A DNA stretch of 64,000 nt from Methanobrevibacter sp. (GTDB taxonomy: Archaea > Methanobacteriota > Methanobacteria > Methanobacteriales > Methanobacteriaceae). The stretch covers positions 1-64,000 of the forward strand of contig NZ_SUTI01000009.1 in NCBI RefSeq assembly GCF_015062985.1, written 5' to 3'. This document shows, piece after piece, positions 27,354-36,356 of this stretch. The translations under genes were made by a program, and so were the position numbers. Below the pieces are notes generated by a model. The model saw only the letters and a list, made by a program, of their open reading frames with translations. It did not search any database and had not been told where the DNA came from. The first letter of the stretch is position 1, and each line of letters starts with the position of its first letter.

Positions 27354-28520
27354 ATGAAAATATTGCATGTCGTTCCATCATTTGTTCCTTGTTTTTCTGC
27401 AGGAGGCGTTGTAAATGCAGCTTACCAGATTGCAAAAAAACAAGTCGAACAAGGCCATGACGTCAGCGTGTACACCACCGACAGTTGTCAAGAAAGATTG
27501 AAGTTTGAAAACAACCATAATGTTGATAGAGATGGAATAAAGGTTTTTTACTTTAAAAATCTTTCAAATTCCATTAAAAACAATCTGACGGTAGACACCC
27601 CACTCAGTTCACTCGGATATCTTAAAAGAACAATTAACAATTTTGACATTGTCCACATCCATGAGCACAGGCATTCCCTTGCAATTGCAGCGCACCGATA
27701 TGCCAAAAAAAATAATATCCCTTATGTCTTGCAGGCTCATGGATCTGTCTTGCCTTTTTTTCAAAAAGAAAAATTAAAGGGAATATTTGACAAAATATGG
27801 GGATTCGACATATTATATGATGCATGCAAGGTCTTTGCATTAACGGAAATTGAAAAACAGCAATATCTGGAAATGGGCGTCGATGAATCCAAAATTGAAA
27901 TTGTTCCTCTGGGAATAAACCTTGAAGAATATGATAAACTTCCCGAACCGGGAAAATTTAAAAGAAAACATGATATTCAAGATTGCGAAAAAATCATATT
28001 GTTCCTGGGAAGAATTCATGAGATAAAAGGGTTGGACCTATTGATTAAAAGTTTTAACAACATTCAGAATGACCATTTGAAGCTTGCAATTGTGGGCGGG
28101 GATTACGGTTTTTTAGCCACCCTTGAAGAATTGATTAGAAAGTATAAACTAGAAGATAAGGTTCTCTTTCCAGGCGTTCTAATCGGAGCGGAGAAACAGG
28201 AAGCGTTGGTTGACTGCGACATCTTCGTCATGCCTTCAAGATATGAATCTTTCACTACAAGCGGACTCGAAGCAATGGCATGCAAAAAACCTCTAATTTT
28301 AACAAAAAACAACCATATTCAGGATTGGGTAAACAATAATGTTGGTTTAGTATGCGATTTTGACGAAAAGGACCTCTCTCATTGTATTGAAACATTGGTA
28401 AACGATGAAGAGATGTGCAGGGAATTTGGAAATAACGGTCAAAGGTTAATTCAAAATAAATACAATTGGGATGTGATTGAAAAAGAAATATGTGAAATAT
28501 ATAAAACATGTTTGCATTAA
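27354..28520 (+). CDS. glycosyltransferase family 4
   Basis: The 388-residue protein is a clear GT4: N-terminal PSFVPCFSAGGVVNAAYQIAK (about 7-27) with the glycine loop, FLGRIHEIKGLDLLIKSF in the donor domain (about 220-237), and the E-x7-E motif in PSRYESFTTSGLEAMACKKP (about 294-313). I moved the start to the ATG at 27354, one base after the stop of the previous gene; an upstream TTG (27318) would overlap it by 35 bases. Donor and acceptor sugars are unknown. Confidence 0.9.
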   Translation: MKILHVVPSFVPCFSAGGVVNAAYQIAKKQVEQGHDVSVYTTDSCQERLKFENNHNVDRDGIKVFYFKNLSNSIKNNLTVDTPLSSLGYLKRTINNFDIVHIHEHRHSLAIAAHRYAKKNNIPYVLQAHGSVLPFFQKEKLKGIFDKIWGFDILYDACKVFALTEIEKQQYLEMGVDESKIEIVPLGINLEEYDKLPEPGKFKRKHDIQDCEKIILFLGRIHEIKGLDLLIKSFNNIQNDHLKLAIVGGDYGFLATLEELIRKYKLEDKVLFPGVLIGAEKQEALVDCDIFVMPSRYESFTTSGLEAMACKKPLILTKNNHIQDWVNNNVGLVCDFDEKDLSHCIETLVNDEEMCREFGNNGQRLIQNKYNWDVIEKEICEIYKTCLH

Positions 28521-28589
28521 TTTTTAGAAACATATATAATAAAAAAAATAAAAAAATAAATAACATAAAAAGTAATTAAAGAGGATAAA

Positions 28590-30131
28590 ATGAAAGTTGT
28601 ATGCTGTAAGAACTGTGGTGCAAAATACCAACTCGATGATGATGACGATATTACAACATTCGAGTGTTCTTCATGTGCGGGTGACTTAGAATACCTAGAA
28701 GATTATTCTAATGAAGAAAATGAGTCTCATTCATCCTTCATAGATTCATTTAAGTATGACAATTCACAAATTGTACAATGTCAGGACTGCGGACTGAAGT
28801 ACAAGATTAAAAGCAATGACAACATACTTGATTATGAATGTGACAGCTGTGGAGGTTCTTTAAGATATCTGGATGACGAAATGAACAAAGAGTTAGACCT
28901 CTATCTTGAAGAAAGAAGAAAAGAGATTCAACACATTAAAGAAGAATCAGCGGCTACCGAACCAGCACCTGAAGAGATAAGAACAGAAGATAACTCACAC
29001 TCCTTTAAATCAATTACTAATAAACTTGAAAGTTTCTTTTCTGAAGAACAGATGCTAAAAATAGCAAATGACGAGAAAAAAGAAAAAGAATTGCAAGAAG
29101 AAGAAGTAACAGTAAAAACTGCAAGGACCACTATACCAGAATCTGTTTTATCAAGATTTGGGAAAGAATTTGCGGTTCCTAAAACTAATGACTACAATGT
29201 TTTAAAGAATTTCCTTAAAGATGAATTTTTTAAAGGCCTGGATGAATATTATCCTAAAAATGAAAAACAAGCCAAAAAATCTTATGGAAGTTTACTTGAA
29301 AGAATTAGTCTTAACGAACCGGGAGAACCTGTTGATGTAGTGCCTGACGATTTTGCAAAAATAGGCGAAGATTTTAAAGTCGATTTAGGCAATTTAAACA
29401 CCAATAATACAATCATTATTATTGGAATAATAATCTTTGTTTTAAGCATAATCGAAATATTGATTATTAACAGCGGTATAGGTATCATTGCCATATTTAT
29501 TGGAGTAATTATCTTAGGTTATGGACTATATAGAAGTAGAGATATAAAAGAAACTGAAGAAAGAACAAGAATCATCAGGGAACACTTGTTAACCCTTCCA
29601 GAAGAATACTATGTATTCTATAATGTTAAAACTCCTACTTCAAATTCTGGTATTAATCACGTTGTTGTAGGTCCAACTGGAATTTATGCTTTGATTTCAC
29701 AGAAATACAATCCAAAACTTAGATTAGAATCTGAAAATGAGAACTTGAATCTAATTGGATCCAGTGAATTGGATGAAGACAAAATTGAAGAAATTCCTGA
29801 TTCACAGAACAGTATGAAATTTAGATATACTACAAAACAAGCTAAATTTTCACAAGATAACAAAATCAAACAAAAGTCTTTGAGTTTAGGTGAAGATTTA
29901 ATAAACTTCCTTAATGACAACAATATCAAAAATTGTTTTGTGGAACCTCTAGTCGGTTTCATTAACAATGAAGTTGTAGTTATAAATCTTCCTTTAACAG
30001 ATGAAGACTTATTTATTGAAGAATTGTTAAACAAGATTCAAACAACAACAATCAAATTAGATTCTGAAACAATCGACAAATGTGCTGTTTTACTAAACAA
30101 CTACGCTGCAGATTGTTCTTCAGAAATTTAA
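28590..30131 (+). CDS. membrane protein with two zinc ribbons and a NERD-like domain
   Basis: A 513-residue protein. Two zinc ribbons come first: CCKNCG...CSSC (about 4-30) and CQDCG...CDSC (about 64-90). A charged linker follows, then two adjacent transmembrane helices (about 271-315), then a domain with GINHVVVGPTGIYALISQKYN (about 352-372). That string resembles the NERD (nuclease-related) core, where the normal text is IDHVVIGP-G-F-IETK. Here the Glu-Thr-Lys catalytic stretch reads ISQK and the first Asp is Asn, so nuclease activity is doubtful. AGAGGAT precedes the ATG. Function unknown. Confidence 0.65.
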   Translation: MKVVCCKNCGAKYQLDDDDDITTFECSSCAGDLEYLEDYSNEENESHSSFIDSFKYDNSQIVQCQDCGLKYKIKSNDNILDYECDSCGGSLRYLDDEMNKELDLYLEERRKEIQHIKEESAATEPAPEEIRTEDNSHSFKSITNKLESFFSEEQMLKIANDEKKEKELQEEEVTVKTARTTIPESVLSRFGKEFAVPKTNDYNVLKNFLKDEFFKGLDEYYPKNEKQAKKSYGSLLERISLNEPGEPVDVVPDDFAKIGEDFKVDLGNLNTNNTIIIIGIIIFVLSIIEILIINSGIGIIAIFIGVIILGYGLYRSRDIKETEERTRIIREHLLTLPEEYYVFYNVKTPTSNSGINHVVVGPTGIYALISQKYNPKLRLESENENLNLIGSSELDEDKIEEIPDSQNSMKFRYTTKQAKFSQDNKIKQKSLSLGEDLINFLNDNNIKNCFVEPLVGFINNEVVVINLPLTDEDLFIEELLNKIQTTTIKLDSETIDKCAVLLNNYAADCSSEI

Positions 30132-30157
30132 TTTCTTTTTTTATTTTTTTAGATACA

Positions 30158-30649
30158 ATGATTATCAGCAAAATTAAGAAAAAATTATATCTTCATAGAT
30201 GTAAAAGAGTTGCTAAAAGCTATGGCGATAACTTCAAGGTAAATGGTGAAAGTTATGTTACACCAAATACTCGCTTGGGCAATAATGTTAATTTTAATGG
30301 AATGAAAATTCAAGGATCCGGCAATGTAATAATTGGGGACAATTTTCATTCGGGAATTGAATGCATGATAATCACAAGCACTCACAACTACGATAAAGGA
30401 AATGCAATACCTTACGACGAAAGTATAATCTCTAAGGATGTGACAATTGAAGACAATGTATGGATTGGAAATAGAGTTATAATTCTGCCAGGAGTAAAAC
30501 TGGGAGAAGGCTCAATCATCCAAGCGGGAAGCGTAGTTACCAAAGATGTGGAAAAATATGCGATAGCCGGAGGCCATCCTGCAAAAACATTCAAATACAG
30601 AGATATCGAACATTACGAAAAACTAAAAAGTGAAGGAAAATTCCACTAA
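30158..30649 (+). CDS. hexapeptide-repeat acyltransferase (maltose O-acetyltransferase type)
   Basis: A left-handed beta-helix acyltransferase of 163 residues. Hexapeptide turns are visible from about residue 30 (NTRLGNNVNFNG, IQGSGNVIIGDNF) and the acetyl-CoA site region includes SKDVTIEDNVWIGNRVIILPGVKLGEGSIIQAGSVV near 90-125. The usual catalytic His of the group is in STHNYDKG (about 76-83). The ATG at 30158 avoids overlap with the preceding gene; a longer in-frame ORF starting at 30080 lies inside that gene. In this setting it may O- or N-acetylate a surface sugar. Confidence 0.85.
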   Translation: MIISKIKKKLYLHRCKRVAKSYGDNFKVNGESYVTPNTRLGNNVNFNGMKIQGSGNVIIGDNFHSGIECMIITSTHNYDKGNAIPYDESIISKDVTIEDNVWIGNRVIILPGVKLGEGSIIQAGSVVTKDVEKYAIAGGHPAKTFKYRDIEHYEKLKSEGKFH

Positions 30650-30676
30650 ATAAAAACACCTCAAAGGACATCTCAC

Positions 30677-32113
30677 TCAAATCATTGATTTTATTAAACT
30701 AATCTCTTTTTTATCAATACCCTTTAACAAGACAAGTATTGCAAAGTAAATGACAACCGCAATAGCTATGACTATTAGAATGGCAAAAATGCCTTGAGGA
30801 TTTGCAAGCTTTACAAAGATTCCCATTGCCAGGGAAGAAATTAAAATTTTTATTATGGATTTGAAATCAAAAGGTAAAACAGAATATTTCCTGGAATAGA
30901 TTAAAGTAACCGCAAAGGCAAAGAAATAACAGATTAATGTTGCAATTCCCGCCCCATAGATTCCAATATAGGGCACAGCAATAACATTTAAAATAATGTT
31001 TAAAATAGCTACACTAATCCAAATGTAACCTAAAATAACTGTCTTTTTCTCCAAAATGATAATATTGTTAACTATACCGTAAATTCCCATGAATATTGCT
31101 CCAAGAGCTACCAGCGGAGTAATCATATATCCCTGATTGGCAATTATTCCTGTTGTTAAAATGTATAGAAGCGGTTTTGAAAGTAGACTCAACCCAACAG
31201 CTGCAGGAATGGCTATTAACAAATAGTATTTCATGGAATATCTTAAAAATGTGTTTACCTTATCCAAGTTTCCGGATTCATAATATTCCGGCAAAACTGC
31301 AGGCAGCAATACAGCAAAAGGAGTTAAAAGCATTAAAAGGATACTTCCAAGAGCATATCCTGGAGAATAACATCCAACAGCAGCAGATCCTAAAAAAATA
31401 CCAATGACAAACTTATCGCTTGAATCGACAACCCATGAAGAAACATTATTCGGCACTGTAGGAAGTGCAAATTTCAATTCCTCTTTCAAACTTTTGAATT
31501 TTGTTGTGAATCCTAATTGTTTTACAATCAACAGCGCCATAACTACAAATACTGCCAAATAACCAACCAACAACCCTAAAATAACAATTTCAATAGGATA
31601 ATGCATCAATGTCAATATGATACTTGCACCCACACCGATATAAGTTTGCAAAACCAGAAATGTTGAATAAAACTTAATTTGTTGGAAAGTTCTGAAATAG
31701 CTTAAGAACATCAAATTGATACATGCCAAAAAGGAAATGACCGTAACAGTCAACATTATCTGCATGCTTCCATCAAACAGAGCATCTGCAATCTGATGTG
31801 AAAATATTAAAAATACCAAAACCATTATAACAGTTGAACATAAGACCACAAGCATCATTGAATAAAATGATTGTTTAATAATCTCTTTATCCTTTTCAGC
31901 CGCTAAAAACCTCACCATAGTATATGGAAGTCCCAAATTAACAATATTTGGAACTAAAGCAACAAGAGTATTGGCCTGAGCCCATACCCCATAATTGGAA
32001 GTGGAAAAGTTTTTCGTAATAATTGGGATAAATATCAACCCGCTAAGAGAAATCAGGATATTTGCAATGCCTACAATCCCTATTCTTTTAATAAACTGAG
32101 CATATTCATCCAT
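30677..32113 (-). CDS. polysaccharide flippase (Wzx/MATE-like)
   Basis: A 478-residue integral membrane protein with about 12 to 14 hydrophobic helices, starting GIVGIANILISLSGLIFIPIITK, as in Wzx/RfbX oligosaccharide flippases of the MOP superfamily. It would turn a lipid-linked oligosaccharide across the membrane. I chose ATG 32113 because AGGTG lies nine bases upstream; an in-frame TTG is at 32119. It overlaps the preceding glycosyltransferase by eight bases and ends a four-gene minus-strand operon for a nonulosonic-acid-like glycan. Confidence 0.9.
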   Translation of the reverse strand: MDEYAQFIKRIGIVGIANILISLSGLIFIPIITKNFSTSNYGVWAQANTLVALVPNIVNLGLPYTMVRFLAAEKDKEIIKQSFYSMMLVVLCSTVIMVLVFLIFSHQIADALFDGSMQIMLTVTVISFLACINLMFLSYFRTFQQIKFYSTFLVLQTYIGVGASIILTLMHYPIEIVILGLLVGYLAVFVVMALLIVKQLGFTTKFKSLKEELKFALPTVPNNVSSWVVDSSDKFVIGIFLGSAAVGCYSPGYALGSILLMLLTPFAVLLPAVLPEYYESGNLDKVNTFLRYSMKYYLLIAIPAAVGLSLLSKPLLYILTTGIIANQGYMITPLVALGAIFMGIYGIVNNIIILEKKTVILGYIWISVAILNIILNVIAVPYIGIYGAGIATLICYFFAFAVTLIYSRKYSVLPFDFKSIIKILISSLAMGIFVKLANPQGIFAILIVIAIAVVIYFAILVLLKGIDKKEISLIKSMI

Positions 32114-33527
32114 TATCAATCACACCTTTCAATAATTCCTTATCGAAGTTCTTAAAAAAGAAATTTTTATCATAATCTACAGGTTCGAATTCTTCCAAAT
32201 TATTTATTAAATCATCACTATCCTCAATTTTAAAGACATATCCCATTTTAATTAAATCTTCCAGATATTCGACACCGGGAACATCCAATATGAATGTTTT
32301 GCAATTGAACATTAATCCCTCATAAATTGCTGTTGAAAATGCCCCCACCTGATAACTGGACTCTGCAAACAATTTATAGAGAGGAACTTTACTGTTATCA
32401 ATTACTTCAAAATTTTCAAGCTGACTTGCGCTTACAAGGTCTGGGTAATTCTGTTTCCATGTTTCATATTCGCCAGGATGCAATTTATAGATAATCTTAA
32501 AACTATTTAATCTGTCTGCTATCTGATATGCCAGTTCGGATAAATGTTTGCCTATTACTCCTTGAGATATAAATAAAATCTGATGTTCATCCGATTGGAT
32601 ATTCATATAATCCTTTGACTGAACTTCAAAATAGGGAAATCCTATAGGAACAATATCATTTTTGGATATTGGACAGTTGCCCTCATTAATCCAGTAATCC
32701 CCAAAAGTTAAGATTTGATCTGGAAAATATCTGATTTCACCATCCAATCTTGTTTTTAAAGGGTATGAATAACCCAAATGATAATCAGATATTGTACCAT
32801 GCTGCAATTCAATTACTTTGACTCCCAAATCTTTAGCGGCCGCTACAACAGCCTGATTTTCATAGGCAACAACGACAAAAATCATCTTCACATTTCTTTT
32901 TTTGAATAGCTCAACATATTTCATATAATCATATTGAAAATTTAAAATATGCATGGTGAAAATCCGGGTAATATCAATCTTTAGATTAAAAGCGGATTCA
33001 AGTTCTTTTTCAATGTTGGAAATTATTTCCTTTTCCCTATCGGTGAATTCGATTTTATGAAATTTTTTATGAATATATGAACCTAACTGAATTCTATCCG
33101 TAAATTTCACATAATCCCGTTTATTTGTAAAATGCTTATTAAGATACGGCGCCTCCATTATTTCAAAAGAAGAGGAATCCTTTAGAAAATCAACTAAAAA
33201 ATAGCTATAGATATCCCTGTATTCTCCGTTAAAGATTACTTTTCTTGGATGGTCAAAAATTAGAATGTCCTTTTCATCATTTCCGCTTAACGGATTATAT
33301 AATACACTGTTCTTTAAGAAAGGTAAGAATGATTTGATTTTATCAAAAAGAGTTAATGATTGCTGTTGCGGTGCGCCGAAGGTATTCGTACGTCTGGAGA
33401 TATCATAATAAAGATACATTCTAATCAGCTGCCATGGATAGCAGCCCTGAATTTCCTGAAAATTTAAATTGTATTTTTCTTCCAGATGGAAAAAAACATT
33501 ACATATCTCACTAACCTTAAAAGACAT
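32106..33527 (-). CDS. putative surface-glycan transferase (sialyl/capsule transferase-like)
   Basis: The 473-residue protein has no membrane helix and looks like a GT-B enzyme of the capsule/polysialyl or teichoic type: ELQHGTISDYHLGYSYP (about 239-255), IIYKLHPGEYETW with an HP motif (about 345-357), and QVGAFSTAIYEGLMFNCK (about 387-404), where Ser-Thr and Glu-Gly occupy the nucleotide-binding site in this group. Lying between the NeuB-type synthase and the flippase, it is the likely CMP-nonulosonic acid transferase; that is inference. GGTGTT precedes the ATG. Confidence 0.65.
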   Translation of the reverse strand: MSFKVSEICNVFFHLEEKYNLNFQEIQGCYPWQLIRMYLYYDISRRTNTFGAPQQQSLTLFDKIKSFLPFLKNSVLYNPLSGNDEKDILIFDHPRKVIFNGEYRDIYSYFLVDFLKDSSSFEIMEAPYLNKHFTNKRDYVKFTDRIQLGSYIHKKFHKIEFTDREKEIISNIEKELESAFNLKIDITRIFTMHILNFQYDYMKYVELFKKRNVKMIFVVVAYENQAVVAAAKDLGVKVIELQHGTISDYHLGYSYPLKTRLDGEIRYFPDQILTFGDYWINEGNCPISKNDIVPIGFPYFEVQSKDYMNIQSDEHQILFISQGVIGKHLSELAYQIADRLNSFKIIYKLHPGEYETWKQNYPDLVSASQLENFEVIDNSKVPLYKLFAESSYQVGAFSTAIYEGLMFNCKTFILDVPGVEYLEDLIKMGYVFKIEDSDDLINNLEEFEPVDYDKNFFFKNFDKELLKGVIDNG

Positions 33528-33539
33528 TAAAACACCGAA

Positions 33540-34604
33540 TTATGACAACATATCATAAGAAATTAATGTATCTTCCAAAATATCCTCAATGGCTTGTTTT
33601 CCTATAATTTGATCGGTGTCGGCAGGAGAAATACCTGTTCCAGGCCTTTTAAATGTTATATTATCCATAGTAACCGATTCTCCTTTTTTAATATTTTTGG
33701 AAGCTACAATAGAGCGCCTAGCTTCTTTTCTTGCAGAAGATTCACAAATCAATGGCTGTTTATTCTTACGACCATTAATTTTTGATAGGAACTCCACATT
33801 CTCTTTGAACTTAATCACATCTTTAGTATCCATTGCATGATAATGATCATTTCCTTTCAACGTTTTGTCAAGAGTAAAATGCTTTTCGATTATTGTTGCA
33901 CCATGATTATAAGCAGTGGTTAGAATAAACATGTTTTCATCAGGTTTTGTGTGATCAGAATATCCTATCTCATAATCAGGGAAATGCTCAGCCAAATCCT
34001 TTATCATCAACAGGTTTGCATCTTCATAATCTGTCGGATATGATAAAACACAATGCATAATGGCAATATTTGCATCTGAAACCTCTTCAATAGCTTCAAC
34101 AGCATTTTTTATTTCTTTTAAAGTTGATGCCCCAGTTGAAAGTAAAATAGGCTTATTTTTACTGGCAATATATTTAATGAAAGGAATATTGGTTAAATCA
34201 GATGAAGAAATTTTATATATGTCCATGAACTCATCAAGATAATCGGCAGATTCAAAATCGAATGGTGTTGATAGAAACATTATTCCCACTTCTCTACAGT
34301 AGGCGGCAAGCTCCCTATATTCGTCAGCACCAAATTTATCAAATTTTTTAAATAATTCGAACTGGGAAGTTGTTGGTTCTTCTGACAAATCCCAATAAGC
34401 TGGAGAATTACGTGATGCAATTGTTTCAGCCTTATATGATTGAAATTTGACTGCGTCAACGCCACATGATTTCGCCTCATCAATCATGAGTTTTGCAGCA
34501 TCCATATCTGAGATTTTCTCCTTTTTTGCTATATCATAAAAATTAACACCGATTTCCGCAATCAAAAATGGTTTTTTAATAAATATGTCCATAGTAAACC
34601 CCAT
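33540..34604 (-). CDS. NeuB-family nonulosonic acid synthase with SAF domain
   Basis: NeuB-type enzymes condense a six-carbon amino sugar with phosphoenolpyruvate to give a nine-carbon acid (sialic, legionaminic or pseudaminic). This 354-residue protein has the TIM barrel opening KPFLIAEIGVNF, then VDAVKFQSYKAETI (about 50-63), FLSTPFDFESADYL (about 110-123), IGYSDHT (about 217-223) and GATIIEKHFTLDKTLKGNDH (about 235-254), and a C-terminal SAF/antifreeze-like domain (about 295-354). The first ATG abuts the previous stop; ATG 34592, four codons in, has GGGG upstream and is also plausible. Neighbours suggest a pseudaminic or legionaminic substrate. Confidence 0.88.
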   Translation of the reverse strand: MGFTMDIFIKKPFLIAEIGVNFYDIAKKEKISDMDAAKLMIDEAKSCGVDAVKFQSYKAETIASRNSPAYWDLSEEPTTSQFELFKKFDKFGADEYRELAAYCREVGIMFLSTPFDFESADYLDEFMDIYKISSSDLTNIPFIKYIASKNKPILLSTGASTLKEIKNAVEAIEEVSDANIAIMHCVLSYPTDYEDANLLMIKDLAEHFPDYEIGYSDHTKPDENMFILTTAYNHGATIIEKHFTLDKTLKGNDHYHAMDTKDVIKFKENVEFLSKINGRKNKQPLICESSARKEARRSIVASKNIKKGESVTMDNITFKRPGTGISPADTDQIIGKQAIEDILEDTLISYDMLS

Positions 34605-36272
34605 TTATCGTTTATTTAATAGAAATTTCCGATATTCTTCACGAACTACTGCTGAAATGTTTTCAAATCCATTTTTTAAATCAATAGATAACATTTTTTG
34701 ATTCATTTCCAATCTTAAATCAAAGTCATTGACAAGATTTATAAATTCATCAATTATGTCCTGTCTGCTAACATATTCGCCAAGACCCATATTAATGAAT
34801 CCGTTATCTGAATTTCCAAATATATGAGTTGCCTCACGGCTATTCTGACATAAACATATTGTCGGAACTCCTAAAGAGCATATTTCATACATTGTTCTGC
34901 CTGCAGATGTGAAAATTATATCCGCATTAAACATGAATTCACTGATATTTGAAACGTTTTTGTAAAATTGAATTAAAGGATTTGTCTGATATTTTGAAAT
35001 CAGTCCCTCCAAATCAGAATAGCCCAATCCAACGACAACATTGATGCGCCCGTCATAATTTGTTGATAAAATTGCCTCCAATACTTTTTCCGTGAAATTA
35101 TTTGGGTCTGTACCTCCAAATGTAATCAGGATATTTTTAACATCCTTAGTGACAATTTTTTCAGATTGAAAATAAAATTCATCCTTCAAAATAAAATATT
35201 TATGACCTGTGCAGATATTTTCTTCACTCAAATCATGTTCATATAAAGCATCGAAGACAACATCGGCCAAATCGGTACCAACACCCAAATCTTCAAAATT
35301 GACAACGAAGTATCCCTCATTTTTCAAGAGGGTCATGTATTCAATTGTTGTATCCAGAATATCATTAACAACGATATCCGGAGAATATTCTCTTAAAAGG
35401 CATAATAAATTATCTTCACCATCATATGTCTTAAATGAAAAATTTCTATTTTCAACAAGGTCTATGCCCAATTGATGCTGTTCGTCCAATAAAAACAGAA
35501 CCTCATGGAAAACCAGCTTTGATGCCATTGATAAACAGCGGTAGATATGGCCGGTACCAATTTCATTGTATGCATTTACAACAATAGCAATTTTCTTCTT
35601 TTGGAGATAATTTTCTGCAATCCACCAATCCTCATAATTATCTATGTCAACACTTTCCTGCTTGGATACTTCTATTATATCCAGATTAGTGCCTAAACGA
35701 GAATTCTCATAAACAAAATTCCTACGGGTAGCTAAAATAGCTCCTGTTTCCCTATATGATTTTGGTAAAAACTGCCTGTTAACTCGCTTAATATAATTTG
35801 GAAAATATCTTTCGTTATTCTCATCATATCCCCAAGTCAAATGCCTATCATCAACGACAGAAATGACACTGTCGATTGAAAAATCCTCAAATTTTTCAAT
35901 AGCTCTGTCTAAAGTAGATGATTTGAGTAATGGGGAAGTAGGTTGTAAAGTAATTACAATGTCATATTCATCAAATGCTTGTTTTTCCTTTTGAATCATT
36001 GCATCATAAATCACTGGATCGAGAGGCACATCATCAGAGGATAGTTCTTCAGAACGCCTGATGACGCTTGATCCGAATTTTTCGGCAATAAATGCAATTT
36101 CAGAATCATCAGTGGATACCACAACATCATCAACATACTGGGATGATTTTGCAATTGCAATTGCATAAGAAATTAAAGGCCTGTTATTCAGCAAACGAAG
36201 ATTTTTACGAGGAATTCCCTTTGAGCCTCCCCTCGCTGGAATAACTACCAAAATTTTATTATTATTAAACAT
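34605..36272 (-). CDS. CMP-nonulosonate synthetase / PseG-like hydrolase fusion
   Basis: Two enzymes in one 555-residue chain. Residues 1 to about 225 are a CMP-sugar synthetase (NeuA/PseF/LegF type): VVIPARGGSKGIPRKNLR (about 9-26), a nucleotide-binding loop, and ITLQPTSPLL (about 106-115). Residues about 230-555 match PseG/SpsG, a GT-B-fold UDP-sugar hydrolase: GTGHIYRCL (about 239-247) holds the catalytic His of the GxGHxxR motif, and LITFGGTDPNNFTEKVL and FTSAGRTMYEICSLGVPTI (about 460) are typical. These are the steps before and after the neighbouring NeuB-type enzyme. PseB, PseC and PseH homologues are not in the window. Confidence 0.85.
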   Translation of the reverse strand: MFNNNKILVVIPARGGSKGIPRKNLRLLNNRPLISYAIAIAKSSQYVDDVVVSTDDSEIAFIAEKFGSSVIRRSEELSSDDVPLDPVIYDAMIQKEKQAFDEYDIVITLQPTSPLLKSSTLDRAIEKFEDFSIDSVISVVDDRHLTWGYDENNERYFPNYIKRVNRQFLPKSYRETGAILATRRNFVYENSRLGTNLDIIEVSKQESVDIDNYEDWWIAENYLQKKKIAIVVNAYNEIGTGHIYRCLSMASKLVFHEVLFLLDEQHQLGIDLVENRNFSFKTYDGEDNLLCLLREYSPDIVVNDILDTTIEYMTLLKNEGYFVVNFEDLGVGTDLADVVFDALYEHDLSEENICTGHKYFILKDEFYFQSEKIVTKDVKNILITFGGTDPNNFTEKVLEAILSTNYDGRINVVVGLGYSDLEGLISKYQTNPLIQFYKNVSNISEFMFNADIIFTSAGRTMYEICSLGVPTICLCQNSREATHIFGNSDNGFINMGLGEYVSRQDIIDEFINLVNDFDLRLEMNQKMLSIDLKNGFENISAVVREEYRKFLLNKR

Positions 36273-36356
36273 GTTTATCCCTTAAAGTTACAATAAAATT
36301 TAATTAATGTAATACTAAATATATTTATAATATAATATTAAATCTTCGGTGCTAAT

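Noticed and set aside
30080..30157. Longer N-terminus for the acyltransferase
   Set aside because: It lies inside the preceding gene in another frame and is Phe/Cys-rich; the ATG at 30158 starts the conserved part.
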